Assembly: GCF_000568815.1 (NCBI RefSeq)
Contig: NZ_CP007201.1
Span: 2,117,654-2,181,653 of the forward strand
DNA from: Sulfurospirillum multivorans DSM 12446
GTDB taxonomy: Bacteria; Campylobacterota; Campylobacteria; Campylobacterales; Sulfurospirillaceae
DNA length: 64,000 bases
Reading direction: 5' to 3'
In this document: piece by piece, positions 45,067 to 54,915 of the stretch
Numbering within the stretch: position 1 is the first letter of the stretch
Layout of the letters: each line of letters begins with the position of its first letter
Notes under the pieces: generated by a model
Database searches by the model: none
Told to the model about the DNA's origin: nothing
The model's input: the letters and a program-made list of their open reading frames with translations, nothing else
Program-made: the position numbers and the translations under genes

Positions 45067-48032
45067 GCTTTGCCCCTTAGCTGTACGAGCACGGTTGCGA
45101 TGACATCATCATCGTCACGACTGCGTGATTGCAATGTTATCTTTTTCTCATCTTCGTATTTGATCGTAATGTTTTGCGCATAATTGGAAACGAGTACAAC
45201 GTTCTGCCCTGTGGCTAAAATCTTGATCTCGATCAGCTCTAAAAACTGTTTTGTTGGAACATCAAGCTTGCCAAAACGATCCACCATCTCTTCTTCGATC
45301 TCTAAGACATCATGAATGCTTCCACACTTGCTCAGACGTCTGTAAAGCTCCAAGCGTACGCGATCTTCGGGAATGTAACTGTCGCTGATAAACGCGCTGA
45401 TCGAGAGCTTGATGTCCACTTCACGTGAAGCAATCGGTGTTTTTCCCATCAAAGAGTTAATCGCATCTTCGAGCATTCGCAAATAGAGTGAATACCCAAT
45501 GTTTTTAAGATGCCCACTTTGAGCCTCACCGACCAAGTTACCGCCACCTCTGATCTCAAGGTCGTGGTATGCTAGGATGGAGCCACTGCCCAGATACGAA
45601 TTAGATTCGAGTGCGATCAGACGTCTTTTAGCTGACTCAGAGAGCTCTTCTTTATCTTTCACCAAAAAGTAGCAAAAACCTTGACGGCGAGAACGTCCCA
45701 CACGACCGCGAAGTTGGTGAAGATCTGCCATACCAAAATGATCAGCCGAATCGATCAGAATCGTATTCACATTGGGAATGTGAATGCCTGATTCGATGAT
45801 GGACGTGCTCAAAAGCACATCGTACGCCTTCTCTTCAAAGTGCAACATCTCTTTTTCGGTCACCGTCGCGCTAATTTCTGAGTGAAGCGTTAAGATGCGA
45901 AGATTGGGCATCATGGAGAGCAACTCTTTGCGTTTAGCTTCGATGGTCGCGATGCGATTGTGAACAAAAAAGACTTGACCGCCGCGTCTCATCTCACGGA
46001 TAATCGCCTCTTTAATCACCTTGGCATCGTACTCTTTGACAAAGGTTCGCACATCTTCTCTGTCGTTGGGAGGTGTGAGCAGTTGGGAGTACTGCTTGAT
46101 GGAACTCAGCGCCATATTAAGACTTCGAGGGATTGGCGTGGCACTCATGGAGAGAATATGAACGTTTTCACGGAAATTTTTAAGCTTCTCTTTTTGCTTT
46201 ACGCCAAATTTATGCTCTTCATCAACCACGACAAGCGCTGGATTGAACAGTTCGACTTCAAAAAGGGAATGCGTTCCCACACACACCTGCAAAGCGCCAC
46301 TTTTAAGCTCTTTTAAAATGACCTGCTTTTGTGCCGCGGTCGTAAAACGATCGAGTTGTGCTACTTTGATGTTGTACTTGGCAAAACGCGAGGAGAGGCT
46401 TTTAAAGTGTTGCGAACATAAAAGCGTGGTAGGGGCAATTAACAGGGCTTGAAAACCATTGCGAATGGTCGCAAAAATGGCATTCATCGCGACTTCTGTT
46501 TTACCAAAACCGACATCACCACTTAAAAGCCTGTCCATCATTTTACCGCTTTTAAAATCGCTCAGAATTTCGCCAATGACCCGTTTTTGATCTTCGGTAT
46601 ACGCAAAACCAGCGTCGGCTTCAAACTGAACCATCTCGCCCTCTTCCATTGCAAGACTAAGTCCATCCACCATCTCACGCTTGGCGGCAATGGCGATAAT
46701 TTCGCTGGCAATTTCCAACAGTCGCTCTTTGGTTTTGGCTTTGAGTTTTTGGAAACTCCCTTTTCCAAGACGATCGACACTGACCAAACCGCCGCTTTCA
46801 CCGATGTAACGATCGATTACATGTAAATTCTCAACGGGCAATAAAAGCTTGTCATCGCCCAAATATTCGATCAAAACAAAATCTTTGGTCGCACCAAGCA
46901 CGATCGCTTGGGTTAACCCTTTAAAAATACCGATACCGTAGTTTTCATGCACCACATAGTCGCCATTTTTCAGCTCATCAAGGACGATATTGGCACGTTT
47001 GCGTTTGATTTTCGTCGTAGGCTTATTGAGAGAGAGAATGATCTCTTCAGCGTTCATAATGTTTACAATGCGCTCACTTTGAATCCACTTTACATGTAAA
47101 GAATCCACATCCACCATGCGAAGCAACACTTCGTTTCGAGCTAAAATCGTAATCTTTTTGGCTTGATGGAGTTCTAAAAATGTTTTGATATTGCTAGGCG
47201 CAATTTCGCGGTACTGTTTTGCTTCAGGGATGCAAGGAAGATTGTGAAGTTTTTGGGCCCCTTCTTCATCAAACAGGGCAATTTCACCCAGCTCTTCGAG
47301 CGCATCTGCACTCAAATAGGTTTTAAAACTCTCCGTATAAACCGCACCACTCTCGCCCAAAACCCAGAGTCCAAGGGAGTGAATGTCTTTGGTAAAGCTA
47401 TCACTTTTAAGCGAATCAATACGCTTTTGCATCTGTGTATGACGCTCTTCATCAAGGGCAAAAAGGGCAGGAAAAAGGGTATAGCTCTCCAACTCTTCTT
47501 TCTCACTTTTTTGGCTTTCACAGTCAAAAAAACGAATGCTCTCTACTTCATCATCAAAAAGGCTGAGACGTAATGCTTTTTCACTATCGGGAGGAAAAAC
47601 ATCAATGATGTCACCCCGAATGGAGATTTCACCTTTGCCTTGCACCACATCGACTGCAAGATAACCCCAGTAAAACATCTGCTCACGAAAGCGCTCCAGA
47701 TGCAGACGCATCCCAAATTCTAATGAAAACGTACTAAAAAGTTCAGCTTTGGGCAGGGGTGTTAAGAGGGTTCGAATCGGGGCAATTAAGATCTTTTTGC
47801 TGGAAGGATCTTTGTAGTACGCATGCAATGAGCGTAAAAGCTCCACCATCTCTTCATGAAAGGAGAGCAGATCATCGCCCATGTTGGCTCTAAGATCGGG
47901 TAAGAGATAGCTTTTTTTACCTAAAAACAGAGCGACTTCAGAGGCTAAGAAAGCCTCTTTTTCGCCTTTAACACCTAAAAGTTGGAGGTCATTTTTGGTC
48001 TGAAAAAATTCATAACACGCAGCTTGTAACAA
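45063..48032 (-). CDS. mfd: Transcription-repair coupling factor Mfd
   Basis: Displaces RNA polymerase stalled at DNA damage and recruits UvrA. 989 residues, with an N-terminal UvrB-homology region (GEISIRGDIIDVFPPDSE), the RNAP-interaction domain (NGDYVVHENYGIGIFKGL), Walker A SGDVGFGKTEVAMNA, DEEH (VVVDEEHKFGVKQKEKL) and the translocation motif region QLRGRVGRSRRQGFCYFL. Shorter than E. coli Mfd (1148), usual for the group. It starts 1 nt before the bactofilin stop region. Two palindromes lie within (46817, 47090). Confidence 0.96.
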   Translation of the reverse strand: MLQAACYEFFQTKNDLQLLGVKGEKEAFLASEVALFLGKKSYLLPDLRANMGDDLLSFHEEMVELLRSLHAYYKDPSSKKILIAPIRTLLTPLPKAELFSTFSLEFGMRLHLERFREQMFYWGYLAVDVVQGKGEISIRGDIIDVFPPDSEKALRLSLFDDEVESIRFFDCESQKSEKEELESYTLFPALFALDEERHTQMQKRIDSLKSDSFTKDIHSLGLWVLGESGAVYTESFKTYLSADALEELGEIALFDEEGAQKLHNLPCIPEAKQYREIAPSNIKTFLELHQAKKITILARNEVLLRMVDVDSLHVKWIQSERIVNIMNAEEIILSLNKPTTKIKRKRANIVLDELKNGDYVVHENYGIGIFKGLTQAIVLGATKDFVLIEYLGDDKLLLPVENLHVIDRYIGESGGLVSVDRLGKGSFQKLKAKTKERLLEIASEIIAIAAKREMVDGLSLAMEEGEMVQFEADAGFAYTEDQKRVIGEILSDFKSGKMMDRLLSGDVGFGKTEVAMNAIFATIRNGFQALLIAPTTLLCSQHFKSLSSRFAKYNIKVAQLDRFTTAAQKQVILKELKSGALQVCVGTHSLFEVELFNPALVVVDEEHKFGVKQKEKLKNFRENVHILSMSATPIPRSLNMALSSIKQYSQLLTPPNDREDVRTFVKEYDAKVIKEAIIREMRRGGQVFFVHNRIATIEAKRKELLSMMPNLRILTLHSEISATVTEKEMLHFEEKAYDVLLSTSIIESGIHIPNVNTILIDSADHFGMADLHQLRGRVGRSRRQGFCYFLVKDKEELSESAKRRLIALESNSYLGSGSILAYHDLEIRGGGNLVGEAQSGHLKNIGYSLYLRMLEDAINSLMGKTPIASREVDIKLSISAFISDSYIPEDRVRLELYRRLSKCGSIHDVLEIEEEMVDRFGKLDVPTKQFLELIEIKILATGQNVVLVSNYAQNITIKYEDEKKITLQSRSRDDDDVIATVLVQLRGKA

Positions 48033-48425
48033 TCAATCCCTTTGCTCTTCATACGTCAGTGCTTCCACACTTTCCGTTTTAATTTTGCTTTCGCCCTCAA
48101 AGATGGCTTTGGCTTCAATGACAAGCTCTTTGGAGATCACTTTTCCCAAAAACTTGCCACCCTCTAGCACTTCAACATTGTCACAATTCGCATTGCCTTC
48201 AAAAAGACCGTTGATAATCAAACGGCTTGCATTAATCTCGCCACTAATGCGCCCTTGTTTTCCAATGGTCACAATGCTATCAGAGAGTACTTTTCCAATG
48301 ATTTCACCGTCTACATGTAAACGTGTTTTGCAATTAAAAATGCCCTCAATTTTGGCTCCACTGGCTACGATGGTTGTTTCGGAAGCGGGTACTGCGTATT
48401 GATCAGCTTTATTAAAGATTCCCAT
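48033..48425 (-). CDS. Bactofilin (CcmA-like polymer-forming cytoskeletal protein)
   Basis: 130 residues of short beta-helix repeats (GKVLSDSIVTIGKQGRISGE, NGLFEGNANCDNVEVLEGGK), the bactofilin fold. Bactofilins polymerise without nucleotide; in Helicobacter pylori CcmA localises peptidoglycan peptidase Csd1 to generate helical shape. Here the gene overlaps the M23 peptidase gene by 61 bp, reproducing that pairing. It contains a CTACATGTAA variant (48311-48320). Confidence 0.93.
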   Translation of the reverse strand: MGIFNKADQYAVPASETTIVASGAKIEGIFNCKTRLHVDGEIIGKVLSDSIVTIGKQGRISGEINASRLIINGLFEGNANCDNVEVLEGGKFLGKVISKELVIEAKAIFEGESKIKTESVEALTYEEQRD

Positions 48426-49264
48426 GTGACTCTCTTCTCCTTTTTAAAGATTTCTGCAAAGTTAGACCCGCGCCATTTTAAAAATGTCTCAGGATTAAGG
48501 ATGCGCCCAATAAACTTTATCTCATAATGCAAATGTGGTCCCGTTGACATACCACTGTTTCCAGAATAAGCAATCAAATCACCTTTTTTAACAAATTGTC
48601 CCTCTTTAACAGCAATTTTATTTTGTAAGTGTGCATAATAACTCTCAAATCCATAATTATGACTGAGAGAGACTACATTCCCATAGCCACTGTTCTGATT
48701 ATACTGAATAATTTTAACAACACCATCCGCTGGTGCTAAAATAGGAGTTCCAACGGGAGCACGAAGATCAATGCCTGCATGAAAAATACGCCGTTTTAAA
48801 ATAGGATTTTCGCGCCAACCAAAGTGAGAAGAGATATCGCTATACGCCATCACATCGCCACTAGGGATGTTATCAAAAAAAGTTTTTTGCTCCATGACCG
48901 TGACATCAATCTCTTCAAGCCTACTATCAAGACTCTCCTCTTCATTAATACGAAGACCAATCAATTCTTCCACATTACTGATTTTATCGCGAATGTTCTC
49001 ATACTCTTGTGCTTTTTCAGAAATTTTGGCTTGAAGATCCTCATTTTGGAGAATAAGCTCATTGCGTTCTGCTATGGCACTCTCTTTTTTTGCCTCCAAG
49101 GTAGAGACCTCTTTCATCAAAAACAAGATGACAAAGCTTCCAATCAAAATAGACAAAGCAACGAACAGTGTAAAATAGAGCAAAAATTTCTTAATCAACT
49201 GATGCAATAAAAAATGTCGTGAACCATTCACATCGGAGATCGTGACGGTAAATTTATTTTTCAC
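48365..49264 (-). CDS. M23 metallopeptidase, Csd1-like cell-shape endopeptidase
   Basis: 299 residues: cytosolic N-terminus, one membrane helix (about 28-52), a periplasmic coiled coil (about 55-115) and a C-terminal LytM domain. Zinc ligands: FHAGIDLRAP (about H162, D166) and GPHLHYEIKF (about H243, H245), so catalytically complete. Architecture and the overlapping bactofilin partner match H. pylori Csd1, a DD-endopeptidase that relaxes cross-links to curve the cell. The 61-bp overlap with the next gene is unusually long. Confidence 0.88.
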   Translation of the reverse strand: MKNKFTVTISDVNGSRHFLLHQLIKKFLLYFTLFVALSILIGSFVILFLMKEVSTLEAKKESAIAERNELILQNEDLQAKISEKAQEYENIRDKISNVEELIGLRINEEESLDSRLEEIDVTVMEQKTFFDNIPSGDVMAYSDISSHFGWRENPILKRRIFHAGIDLRAPVGTPILAPADGVVKIIQYNQNSGYGNVVSLSHNYGFESYYAHLQNKIAVKEGQFVKKGDLIAYSGNSGMSTGPHLHYEIKFIGRILNPETFLKWRGSNFAEIFKKEKRVTWESLIKLINTQYPLPKQPS

Positions 49265-50408
49265 ATAAACCCTTTAAAAATGCTTCCACAACCGAAAAAG
49301 AGCCAAAAACTAAATACTCTTTATCGCTCAAAATAGTCTCAAACGAAGCGATAGGAAGTGCTAATGTTTTCGCAACATCGTACAAATCAGCTTGATTTGC
49401 GGCCCTTGGACTCTCGATCTTAATCACTAAAATCGCTTCAATAATTGGTTTTAAAACCTCTAAAATAGTTTTAAAATCTTTATCTTTATAACTATTATAG
49501 ACCAAGAAAACCTTTTTTTCGCCTAAACTCTCCACCAGCGCTTTCGCTGCCATCACATTGTGCCCGACATCCATCAGCACATTGGGCAAAATTCTCTGAC
49601 ATCGTCCTTGCAAAATCGTCGGAGAAAACGTTTCAAGATCACAATCATACCCAAGAATGGTTAATGCACAAAGGGCTGTTTTAAAATTTTCCTGTAAATA
49701 AAGTGGCAGTTGATGCTTCATTCCATAATCAATCAAAGCTTCGAGGTGAGGTTTATCAAAAAAGGTTTCGACCTCGTAAAGTTGGCTTTGAAGTTCTTGG
49801 GATTTTGCGTGTGCAATAGGCACAACTTTCGCATCATACTGCTTCGCTAAGACGATTATGCCCGTAGCACTGTTGATCTTCGTTTGAGCGATCTCTTCGA
49901 TGGTTTCACCCAAAAACGCTTGGTGATCAAGCCCAATTGGAGTGATGATAGAAAGGCATTTTGGAAAGACATTGGTCGCATCAAACTCACCACCAAGCCC
50001 TGCTTCCAAAACAACAAAGTCACACAGGGGAGAGAAAATAACCATGGCGAGTAGTGTGGTGTATTCAAAGTACGAGAGCGATTGGGCTACCACAGGATCA
50101 AGCCAAGAGAGAAGTTTTTGATGCGCTTCTTCAAGGTGTTCTTCATCCACATCGTTTCCATCCAGCCAAATGCGTTCATTAAAGTGAAGAATGTGTGGTG
50201 ACGTATAGTGTCCTACATGTAAACCATTTTCAAAGAGCATGTGTGCTAAAAAACGCCCCGTTGTCCCTTTTCCATTGGTGCCAACGAGGTGAATTATTTT
50301 AGGAAGCGTAAAATGAGATGCGATGCGCTCATAAGCTTTGGGCATACGCGCATAATCAATCTCATCGTAAAAAAGCGGTTTGGTCTCTAAAAAAGCGTGT
50401 AAATTCAT
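49254..50408 (-). CDS. folC: Folylpolyglutamate synthase / dihydrofolate synthase
   Basis: Mur-ligase-like enzyme that adds glutamate to dihydropteroate and folates. 384 residues: ATP loop IHLVGTNGKGTTGRFLAHML, folate-site YTSPHILHFNERIW, LEAGLGGEFDATNVF, and the C-terminal domain with LMDVGHNVMAAKALVE. Overlaps the Csd1-like gene by 11 bp and the GGDEF gene by 1 bp. A CTACATGTAA variant at 50213 falls in the Leu-His-Val-Gly codons. Confidence 0.95.
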   Translation of the reverse strand: MNLHAFLETKPLFYDEIDYARMPKAYERIASHFTLPKIIHLVGTNGKGTTGRFLAHMLFENGLHVGHYTSPHILHFNERIWLDGNDVDEEHLEEAHQKLLSWLDPVVAQSLSYFEYTTLLAMVIFSPLCDFVVLEAGLGGEFDATNVFPKCLSIITPIGLDHQAFLGETIEEIAQTKINSATGIIVLAKQYDAKVVPIAHAKSQELQSQLYEVETFFDKPHLEALIDYGMKHQLPLYLQENFKTALCALTILGYDCDLETFSPTILQGRCQRILPNVLMDVGHNVMAAKALVESLGEKKVFLVYNSYKDKDFKTILEVLKPIIEAILVIKIESPRAANQADLYDVAKTLALPIASFETILSDKEYLVFGSFSVVEAFLKGLCEK

Positions 50409-51952
50409 TACAGAACAGGCATCACTCGATTGCGCCCTGCCTCTTTGGCTTTGTATAAAAAGGCATCGGCAGTACTGAGCGTTTCATCTTTAGATTTTTG
50501 CTGTGAGCGTTGAGAGACACCACAACTGACCGTGACATCGATACGCTCATTTTTGTAAAGGAATTTAAACTGTTCCACAATAGCACGAATTTTATCGGCA
50601 AAATGAATCGCATGCGCAAGATCGGTACTCGGAAGAATCACTAAAAACTCCTCTCCACCATACCGTCCAACAAAATCAACTTGACGAATGTATTTGCGCA
50701 AAATCTTACCTACGGTGGAGAGAATCACATCACCTGCTTCATGTCCGTAGGTGTCATTAACCACTTTAAAGTGATCGATGTCGATAAAACAGAGGGTATA
50801 ATCGATTTTATAGCGCATAAACGCATCTTCCACACGACTCATCTCATTGGCAAGGGCGCGTTTGGTGGCTACATGGGTCAAGAAGTCTTCTTTGACCTCT
50901 TGTTTTGCGACTAAAAGCGCAGATTCGAGTTTTACAACACGGTTTTGAAGCTTTGTAATAGTCTCTTGATTGCTAACCATACGCTCACTGAGTGACTTGG
51001 TTTCATTTTCCAAAGAAGAGGCAATATTGAGTAACTTGACATGAACGTTTTCAAAACTATCCTGCGAAAAATTGATATTTTGAAGATCCGCTTTAATGAC
51101 TTTGACCTGTTCATGGCTGAGATTGCTGCTTTGGATCAGTTCAAGGAGCTTTTTATTGATCTCATCAAGGATTTTATCCAACGCTGAAATTTTCTTTTGA
51201 ACCTCTGTTTTATCCAGCTCAATGCGTTTGCCAATCAATGCTTTAATCTCTTTTTGAAGCGCCGGTGTGCCCAAAACATCTGGAGAAGTGCGCAATTCAT
51301 GGCTGATCGCGGCTAATTCATCATTCATCCCTGAAGCAATCGAAGGCACAAGGGTTGCAATAATGAGAGGAACAATATCTCGATAAAGCTCCGTACTGGT
51401 ATCTTTGCTCAAAATCTTAATCAGATCTCGAACCATCGCTTCTAGATCTTCTTTGCTGACATGCCCAAAAGCATCGAGTTTTTTAAGGTAACTGTCATCG
51501 TAATTGGAGATAAAATCAAACCACTTCTCTTTGACCAGATCAATGGACTGTAAGTTTTGATGAAAATCGAGGCGTTCGAGTGAAGCATTCGCCAAACTGG
51601 TGGCTTTTGCATCATGTAAAAGGGTAATTGCTTGAAGCACGCGTTTGGTCAAAATAGCTAAAGAGCTGACCATTTTAAGAGAATCGCCTTCGTTAGCACG
51701 GTTGAGCTTTGCGACCAAAAAAGCGAGGAGTTCATCGACATTGCTGATGCTAAAACGCTTCATATCCGTCACAATGTTCGGATCAAGTTTTTTAGTGTAT
51801 TTATCAACTTTTTGGCAATCTTCAACAATCACGCCCTTTTGTTTCGCCACTTTACAAAAGACTTTGGCGTAATTATCGGGCGTTAAATTAAGATGTTCTT
51901 CCTTAATAAGCTCTAGCGAATCTCTAATAATTTCATTAATTGTTGTTGCCAT
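50408..51952 (-). CDS. Diguanylate cyclase (GGDEF protein) with long helical N-terminus
   Basis: 514 residues. The C-terminal GGDEF domain has FVGRYGGEEFLVILP (active GGEEF near residue 427), with an inhibitory RxxD site (RQVD) exactly five residues upstream, so it should make cyclic di-GMP with product inhibition. The first 350 residues are helical and coiled with no membrane segment, so it is cytosolic with an unknown input. The start is the ATG ending at 51952, preceded by AAAGGA; the frame extends upstream but into lptE. It overlaps lptE by 17 bp. Confidence 0.9.
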   Translation of the reverse strand: MATTINEIIRDSLELIKEEHLNLTPDNYAKVFCKVAKQKGVIVEDCQKVDKYTKKLDPNIVTDMKRFSISNVDELLAFLVAKLNRANEGDSLKMVSSLAILTKRVLQAITLLHDAKATSLANASLERLDFHQNLQSIDLVKEKWFDFISNYDDSYLKKLDAFGHVSKEDLEAMVRDLIKILSKDTSTELYRDIVPLIIATLVPSIASGMNDELAAISHELRTSPDVLGTPALQKEIKALIGKRIELDKTEVQKKISALDKILDEINKKLLELIQSSNLSHEQVKVIKADLQNINFSQDSFENVHVKLLNIASSLENETKSLSERMVSNQETITKLQNRVVKLESALLVAKQEVKEDFLTHVATKRALANEMSRVEDAFMRYKIDYTLCFIDIDHFKVVNDTYGHEAGDVILSTVGKILRKYIRQVDFVGRYGGEEFLVILPSTDLAHAIHFADKIRAIVEQFKFLYKNERIDVTVSCGVSQRSQQKSKDETLSTADAFLYKAKEAGRNRVMPVL

Positions 51953-52451
51953 TTCGAAGTCCTTTAATCGCAATCTTAGAGACAAACTCATCTAAAGCAT
52001 CACTTGCGGCATATCGGATCGCTTCAAAGCGGTTGGTGTCAGAGATGACACTGTTGGCTTCAATGGAGAAGTCATACTCGCCTGTTGCTGTTAATTTTTC
52101 AACTTTTTTCGCGGCATTTTCGTAATTCATAGCTAAAACAACTGTCGTTTTATAGGCGATAACATACCCATAGGTATCATACACAGTTGGTGAAAAAGAG
52201 ATGCTTTGAATTCTTACATGTAAAACACTGTCCGCTTGTTCTTTTGAAACCAATTTGCCACTAAAACGGCTTACAATCGCTTCATTCACGGCATCTTTGA
52301 TAAGAACACTGTTTCTTGGATCTTGCCTTGAGATGGTCACTTCAGCATAGATTTTATCGCCTAAGGCACTTTTCGCATAATACGAGGATGGTTTATAACC
52401 GCATCCACTGATAAAAGCTATTATTAAGAGTCCAAGAAAAAGTTGTTTCAT
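51936..52451 (-). CDS. lptE: LPS-assembly lipoprotein LptE
   Basis: 171 residues with lipoprotein signal QLFLGLLIIAFISGCGYKPS (lipobox ISGC). The mature protein (IYAEVTISRQDPRNSVLIKD onward) resembles LptE, the plug of the LptD outer-membrane LPS translocon. Sequence similarity is weak by eye, but its position immediately after leuS is the conserved leuS-lptE arrangement seen in Proteobacteria, which is the main support. One palindrome (52214) encodes Leu-His-Val-Arg. Confidence 0.75.
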   Translation of the reverse strand: MKQLFLGLLIIAFISGCGYKPSSYYAKSALGDKIYAEVTISRQDPRNSVLIKDAVNEAIVSRFSGKLVSKEQADSVLHVRIQSISFSPTVYDTYGYVIAYKTTVVLAMNYENAAKKVEKLTATGEYDFSIEANSVISDTNRFEAIRYAASDALDEFVSKIAIKGLRNGNNN

Positions 52452-52452
52452 A

Positions 52453-54900
52453 TTACTTTACCACCAAGTTTATCAATTTATTGGGAACGTAGATCTCTTT
52501 GAGAAGCTCACATCCTTCTAACCATTTTGCCACACTCTGCTTGCCAAGGCGTAAAGCTTCTTCTTTTGAGATGGAGGTTTCCACTTCAATTTCAGCGCGC
52601 TTTTTACCATTGACAGTTACTGCGAGTATCATACTATCTTCTACAAAAACTTCTTCTTTAATCGCAATGGGTGCTAAATTAACACGTCCAAAAAGGCTCT
52701 CACTCATCTCCCAGCACAGATGCGGCACAATTGGCTCTAAAAGATTAAGCAGGACAAAATACCCTTCACTCCAAACCGCTTGATCGTTTTGGTCACTCAG
52801 CGCATTTAAGGCTTCCATACATGCAGCGATTAACGTATTGAAGGTGTAACTTCCTTCAAAGATCTCATTGGACTTCTTAAGCGCTTCGTAGACTTTCTTA
52901 CGTGCGTATTTGGACTCTTTAGAAAGAGCGCTATGCTCAATAGAAGGGATTGCTTTACATGTAAAGCAGTTTTCACTCTTCTGCGCAAAGCGTTTTAAAA
53001 ATCTAAAAGCACCTTCCACCGCACTGTCATTCCACTCAAGCTCTTTTTGAGGCGGAGCGGCAAAGAGAATAAACAGACGTGCCGTATCGGCACCATAGGT
53101 TTTGATAATCGCATCAGGATCAACCGTATTGCCCTTACTTTTACTCATCTTGGAGCCATCTTTTAACACCATACCTTGGGTCAAAAGGTTGGCAAAAGGC
53201 TCATCGCAATTCACATAACCAAGGTCTCTTAAAACTTTGGTGAAAAAGCGAGAATACAAAAGGTGTAAAATCGCATGCTCAATGCCGCCCACATATTGAT
53301 CGACATTCATCCAGTAATTAGCACTCTCTTTATCAAAAGGGACATCATTCCACAACGATGGATCGGTTGTGTAACGTAAAAAGTACCAGCTCGATTGAAA
53401 AAAGGTGTCCATCGTATCGGTTTCGCGAACAGCGTCTGCGTTACATGTAGGACATTTCGTATGCTTCCACGTTGGATGTTTATCCAAAGGATTGCCCTCA
53501 CCTTTGATCTCAACATCATCAGGCAATGCAACAGGAAGATTTTCAATTTTTTCAGGAACAAGCCCACATTTAGGGCAGTGAATCATCGGAATCGGTGCAC
53601 CCCAGTAACGCTGACGACTAATACCCCAATCACGCAATTTGTAATTAATGACTTTCGTACCGATTTTTTGCGCTTCAAAATGTGCAATGATTGCTTTTTG
53701 TGCACGCTTAGAATCAAAACCTGTGAATTCACCTGAGTTGACTAAGGTACCATATTCTGTTGTTGCAACACTGCCATCAAACGCCGATGTTGTTTCAATA
53801 CTTTGAAGAATCGCTAAATCATACTTTCTAGCAAATTCAAAATCGCGTTCATCGTGTGCAGGAACGGCCATAACAGCACCGCCACCGTATTCGATCAAGA
53901 CAAAATTGGCAACCCAAACAGGTACCGTTTTTCCAGTAAGAGGATGAATCACATCGATCTCTAAACTCACACCCTCTTTGTCCGCTTGTGCGCGCTCGCG
54001 CGCTCCCACACTTTGCATTTTTTTGATCTGAGCAATTTTGTCGTCGCTTAAAAGCTTATGCGCGATGAGATGTTTAACAATAGGATGCTCAGGCGCAAGT
54101 GCGGAATAACTCACACCGTAAATCGTATCAGGACGGGTCGTAAAGACTTTGTAACTCTCAAATTGATGATCAAGTTTAGCACGAGATGCATCACTGAGTG
54201 TAAAACTAAACTCCAAACCTTCACTTCTTCCGATCCAGTTTTCTTGCATCGTTAAAACTTGACTTGGCCACCCAGCGCGGAGTTTTTCACAATCATCGAG
54301 TAATTCTTGTGCATACTGCGTGATTTTAAGGTAGTAACCTGGAAGTAAGCGTTGCTCAACAGGGTTATCACAACGCCAGCAGCACCCCTCTTCCACTTGC
54401 TCATTGGCAAGAACGGTTTGACACGTATTACACCAATTGAGTGTTGCGCTTTTTTGATACACCAACCCTTTGTTAAACATCTCAATAAAAATGCGTTGTT
54501 CATGCTTCGTATAAAGGACATCACTTGCTGCAAATTCTCTTTTTTTAGAAAATGAAAGCCCCAAAGAAGCAAGCTCTTTACGCATATAATCAATGTTTTC
54601 ATAGGTCCATTTTTTAGGATGAACACCATGCTTAATCGCCGCATTTTCAGCTGGCATACCAAAGCTATCCCACCCAATAGGATGAAGAACGTTAAAACCA
54701 TTTTTACGGTGATGACGTGCAATAGCATCCCCAATGGTATAGTTGCGCACATGCCCCATATGAATTCTTCCACTGGGATAGGGAAACATACTTAAAATAT
54801 ATTTTTTTGCTTTTGTAAAATCAGCCAAAGGTTCAAATGCATTCGTTTGATCCCATGTCTGCTGCCATTTTTTTTCAAGTTCTAAAGGGTTGTATTGCAT
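52453..54900 (-). CDS. leuS: Leucyl-tRNA synthetase
   Basis: Class I synthetase charging tRNA-Leu. 815 residues: HIGH-type [20 protein letters not shown], a CP1 editing domain with [20 protein letters not shown], a zinc-binding insert with [10 protein letters not shown] and [23 protein letters not shown] in [16 protein letters not shown], and a C-terminal anticodon-binding domain. One palindrome (52955-52964) within an 18-bp palindrome, and a TTACATGTAG variant (53441) in the CPTC knuckle. lptE follows after 1 nt. Confidence 0.98.
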   Translation of the reverse strand: MQYNPLELEKKWQQTWDQTNAFEPLADFTKAKKYILSMFPYPSGRIHMGHVRNYTIGDAIARHHRKNGFNVLHPIGWDSFGMPAENAAIKHGVHPKKWTYENIDYMRKELASLGLSFSKKREFAASDVLYTKHEQRIFIEMFNKGLVYQKSATLNWCNTCQTVLANEQVEEGCCWRCDNPVEQRLLPGYYLKITQYAQELLDDCEKLRAGWPSQVLTMQENWIGRSEGLEFSFTLSDASRAKLDHQFESYKVFTTRPDTIYGVSYSALAPEHPIVKHLIAHKLLSDDKIAQIKKMQSVGARERAQADKEGVSLEIDVIHPLTGKTVPVWVANFVLIEYGGGAVMAVPAHDERDFEFARKYDLAILQSIETTSAFDGSVATTEYGTLVNSGEFTGFDSKRAQKAIIAHFEAQKIGTKVINYKLRDWGISRQRYWGAPIPMIHCPKCGLVPEKIENLPVALPDDVEIKGEGNPLDKHPTWKHTKCPTCNADAVRETDTMDTFFQSSWYFLRYTTDPSLWNDVPFDKESANYWMNVDQYVGGIEHAILHLLYSRFFTKVLRDLGYVNCDEPFANLLTQGMVLKDGSKMSKSKGNTVDPDAIIKTYGADTARLFILFAAPPQKELEWNDSAVEGAFRFLKRFAQKSENCFTCKAIPSIEHSALSKESKYARKKVYEALKKSNEIFEGSYTFNTLIAACMEALNALSDQNDQAVWSEGYFVLLNLLEPIVPHLCWEMSESLFGRVNLAPIAIKEEVFVEDSMILAVTVNGKKRAEIEVETSISKEEALRLGKQSVAKWLEGCELLKEIYVPNKLINLVVK

Positions 54901-54915
54901 CTTCTCTCCATCAAA

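Noticed and set aside
47760-47780. A tRNA-like GTTCGAATC string
   Set aside because: It is part of mfd coding sequence, with no cloverleaf around it. I see no tRNA or rRNA genes in the window.
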